A stretch of DNA of 7,318 nucleotides from Balneolaceae bacterium (GTDB taxonomy: Bacteria; Bacteroidota; Rhodothermia; Balneolales; Balneolaceae): NCBI GenBank assembly GCA_003555185.1, contig PWFZ01000396.1, positions 1-7,318 of the forward strand. Direction: 5' to 3'. Below the pieces are notes generated by a model. It saw nothing but the letters and a program-made list of their open reading frames with translations. It searched no databases and was not told where the DNA came from. The number at the start of each line of letters is the position of its first letter. The first letter of the stretch is position 1. Made by a program: the position numbers and the translations under genes. This document shows, one piece after another, positions 5,783-7,318 of the stretch.

Positions 5783-7318
5783 ATGCGCGGGCAAACTATG
5801 TCTTTCTTAAAATTACTACCTCTGGCTTTTTACGGTTTTTTAATGGTTCCGTCATTAGATGCACAAAATGTGAATGATCCCCTTTCTTATGGAAATCAGG
5901 CAGTTAGTTTTGGTGACCAACAGAGTGCCATTAATCCTCTAACAGGAATTATGCCGGGAACAGCATTTGGTGCCGGCTTTGGGTCATTTTTAGATAATCC
6001 TGCAAGTGCAGCTCTTTTTGATGAGAGTTTTGGTGAGTTTGGCCTGACATTTAATACGGTTAACGAAAATGCAATTTATTTAGGGAATTCAAACACGTCC
6101 AATGACAATCAGACACGCCTTTCTAACATTGGACTGGTATATAAATTCCCAACAGTACAGGGCAATTTTGTGATTGGCGGGGGGTATAACCAGCATACAT
6201 CACATAATCGCGCATTAGAGTTTAATTCCAGAAACGAAAACAGCACAATTACGGATCAATTTAAAATTCCGGGTAATACTTATCAGGAGATAGCTTTTAA
6301 TACATTTGCTACAGATTACGGGGATGAATTTGAAGACTGGGACGAATCGATCTTTCGTGTGGGTTTTGATCAACCCGGTGATTTTTTAGGAATCCGTCAA
6401 CAAGGAGAAATCTTCGAAAGTGGACACGGTGGAGAATATTCTGCATTTTTTGCAACTGAATTTCAGCGAAATTTGATGATTGGTGTAAGCGTGGGGCTTT
6501 TGGCAGGGCGTTACGAATATGATCGCCTTTTTCAGGAAGTCGATGATTTTGATGACTATGATGGAGATATAGTTGATTCCAGCGGCGACGGAACAGGCGA
6601 TACGGACATTGATAACATCATATTGTCTGATGAACTAAGTAGCCGTTATAGTGGATTCCGTGGACGAGTTGGGGCGATTTATACCATCCGTCCCGGTATC
6701 AATATCGGAGCAAGTTATACGCTTCCAACTAGGATTTCGGTTGATGAGCAGTTCGATGCCACCATTACTTCCACGTTCAATAATGGTGTAAGGTTTGATG
6801 ATTCTACTGATGGACAATTTTCTTACTCAATTCAATATCCATCCAGAATTGGACTTGGATTAGCGCTGGATGATCTGGGAAGGCTCTCAATTTCTGCATC
6901 AAGTGAATATGTAAACTATGCTAACACGCGAATAGATTTAGAAGAAGATACTTTGTTTGAGGATCAGCAGATCGAAAATGATTTTATCAGCGAAAACTTC
7001 GCAGCCGTCTGGAATTTTCGTGCCGGAGCTGCTTTTCAGCTGAACCCTTTACTTAACATAAGGGGAGGCTTTGCATATAATCCCTCCAGATTTATAGATG
7101 GAATTGATGATAGAAGTCAATTCTCTGTTGGGGCGGGTTTTGCCATTTCTCAAAATGCTACTTTTGAGGTTGGTGCAAAATATCTTACCTGGAATGAAGA
7201 CTCCGCAGTGTACACGTATGGAGATCTCGATTATTCAACTCTACCTGACAGTGCGCCACCGGTTGATATCCGATCAGAAGATGCAAGTCGCACAGTTGAT
7301 CAGTTTCAGGTAATGGGA
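5783..7318 (+). CDS. Outer-membrane beta-barrel protein, probable OmpP1/FadL-like transport family (C-terminus missing)
   Basis: The frame is open for 512 codons to the window edge with no stop. A signal peptide spans about residues 1-27 (hydrophobic LLPLAFYGFLMV, then SLDA before Q28). The mature start has Gly-rich GTAFGAGFGSF followed by LDNPASAALFDE and then GLTFNT. This resembles the N-terminal NPA region of Bacteroidota OmpP1/FadL proteins, which carry hydrophobic substrates across the outer membrane. The rest shows repeated amphipathic strands typical of a barrel (for example RVGAIYTIRPGINIGASYTL, FRAGAAFQLNPLLNIRGGFAY, FSVGAGFAISQNATFEVGAKYL). Residues 253-280 form a very Asp-rich, probably surface-exposed loop. 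Two in-frame ATGs (5783 and 5798) both leave an intact signal peptide. I chose 5783 for its A-rich upstream DNA, but 5798 is nearly as likely. The barrel is secure; the FadL assignment is moderate, since a PorV-like relative would look similar. Confidence 0.85.
   Translation, partial: MRGQTMSFLKLLPLAFYGFLMVPSLDAQNVNDPLSYGNQAVSFGDQQSAINPLTGIMPGTAFGAGFGSFLDNPASAALFDESFGEFGLTFNTVNENAIYLGNSNTSNDNQTRLSNIGLVYKFPTVQGNFVIGGGYNQHTSHNRALEFNSRNENSTITDQFKIPGNTYQEIAFNTFATDYGDEFEDWDESIFRVGFDQPGDFLGIRQQGEIFESGHGGEYSAFFATEFQRNLMIGVSVGLLAGRYEYDRLFQEVDDFDDYDGDIVDSSGDGTGDTDIDNIILSDELSSRYSGFRGRVGAIYTIRPGINIGASYTLPTRISVDEQFDATITSTFNNGVRFDDSTDGQFSYSIQYPSRIGLGLALDDLGRLSISASSEYVNYANTRIDLEEDTLFEDQQIENDFISENFAAVWNFRAGAAFQLNPLLNIRGGFAYNPSRFIDGIDDRSQFSVGAGFAISQNATFEVGAKYLTWNEDSAVYTYGDLDYSTLPDSAPPVDIRSEDASRTVDQFQVMG

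Noticed and set aside
7098..7313. A 71-residue plus-strand ORF near the right edge
   Set aside because: It is out of frame within the FadL-like barrel gene, whose own frame is open to the edge and shows barrel strands.

Overview
The window looks like a chromosomal piece from a member of the Bacteroidota or a close relative; the Balneolales/Rhodothermales group is my best guess. This rests on family content and style, not on a marker gene. The DNA is moderately AT-rich. The sensor kinase has the periplasmic two-propeller plus Y_Y_Y architecture typical of that phylum. No start codon is preceded by a convincing Shine-Dalgarno sequence, and several products are Sec-exported envelope proteins.

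Layout: (1) 1-403, minus strand: the N-terminal part of an exported protein, probably an outer-membrane barrel, running off the left edge. (2) 404-638: a divergent intergenic region with candidate promoter elements and an imperfect palindrome. (3) 639-3515, plus: a 958-residue membrane sensor histidine kinase with about 14 propeller blades, a Y_Y_Y domain, one transmembrane helix, a HisKA_3-type phosphoacceptor helix and an ATPase domain. (4) 3527-4159, plus: its NarL/LuxR-type response regulator, 11 bp downstream and surely co-transcribed. (5) 4160-4248: an intergenic region holding a perfect 8+8 bp palindrome that closely resembles the one before the kinase. (6) 4249-5736, plus: a 495-residue predicted lipoprotein of very unusual composition, with an acidic N-terminal part, a Tyr/Gly/His-rich middle and a 298-residue Arg/Ser/Asn-rich tail containing 14-residue and 7-residue tandem repeats. 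(7) 5783-7318, plus: an outer-membrane barrel of probable OmpP1/FadL type, cut by the right edge.

Working model: the kinase reads a periplasmic signal and phosphorylates the neighbouring regulator. The related palindromes before the kinase gene and before the lipoprotein gene suggest that one DNA-binding protein, possibly this regulator, controls both. That would make the lipoprotein, and perhaps the FadL-like protein after it, candidate outputs of an envelope-directed two-component system. The lipoprotein is the least ordinary item: its Tyr-rich and Arg-rich halves resemble, in composition only, sequences that self-associate through Tyr-Arg contacts. I see no RNA genes, CRISPR arrays, insertion sequences or clear intrinsic terminators.
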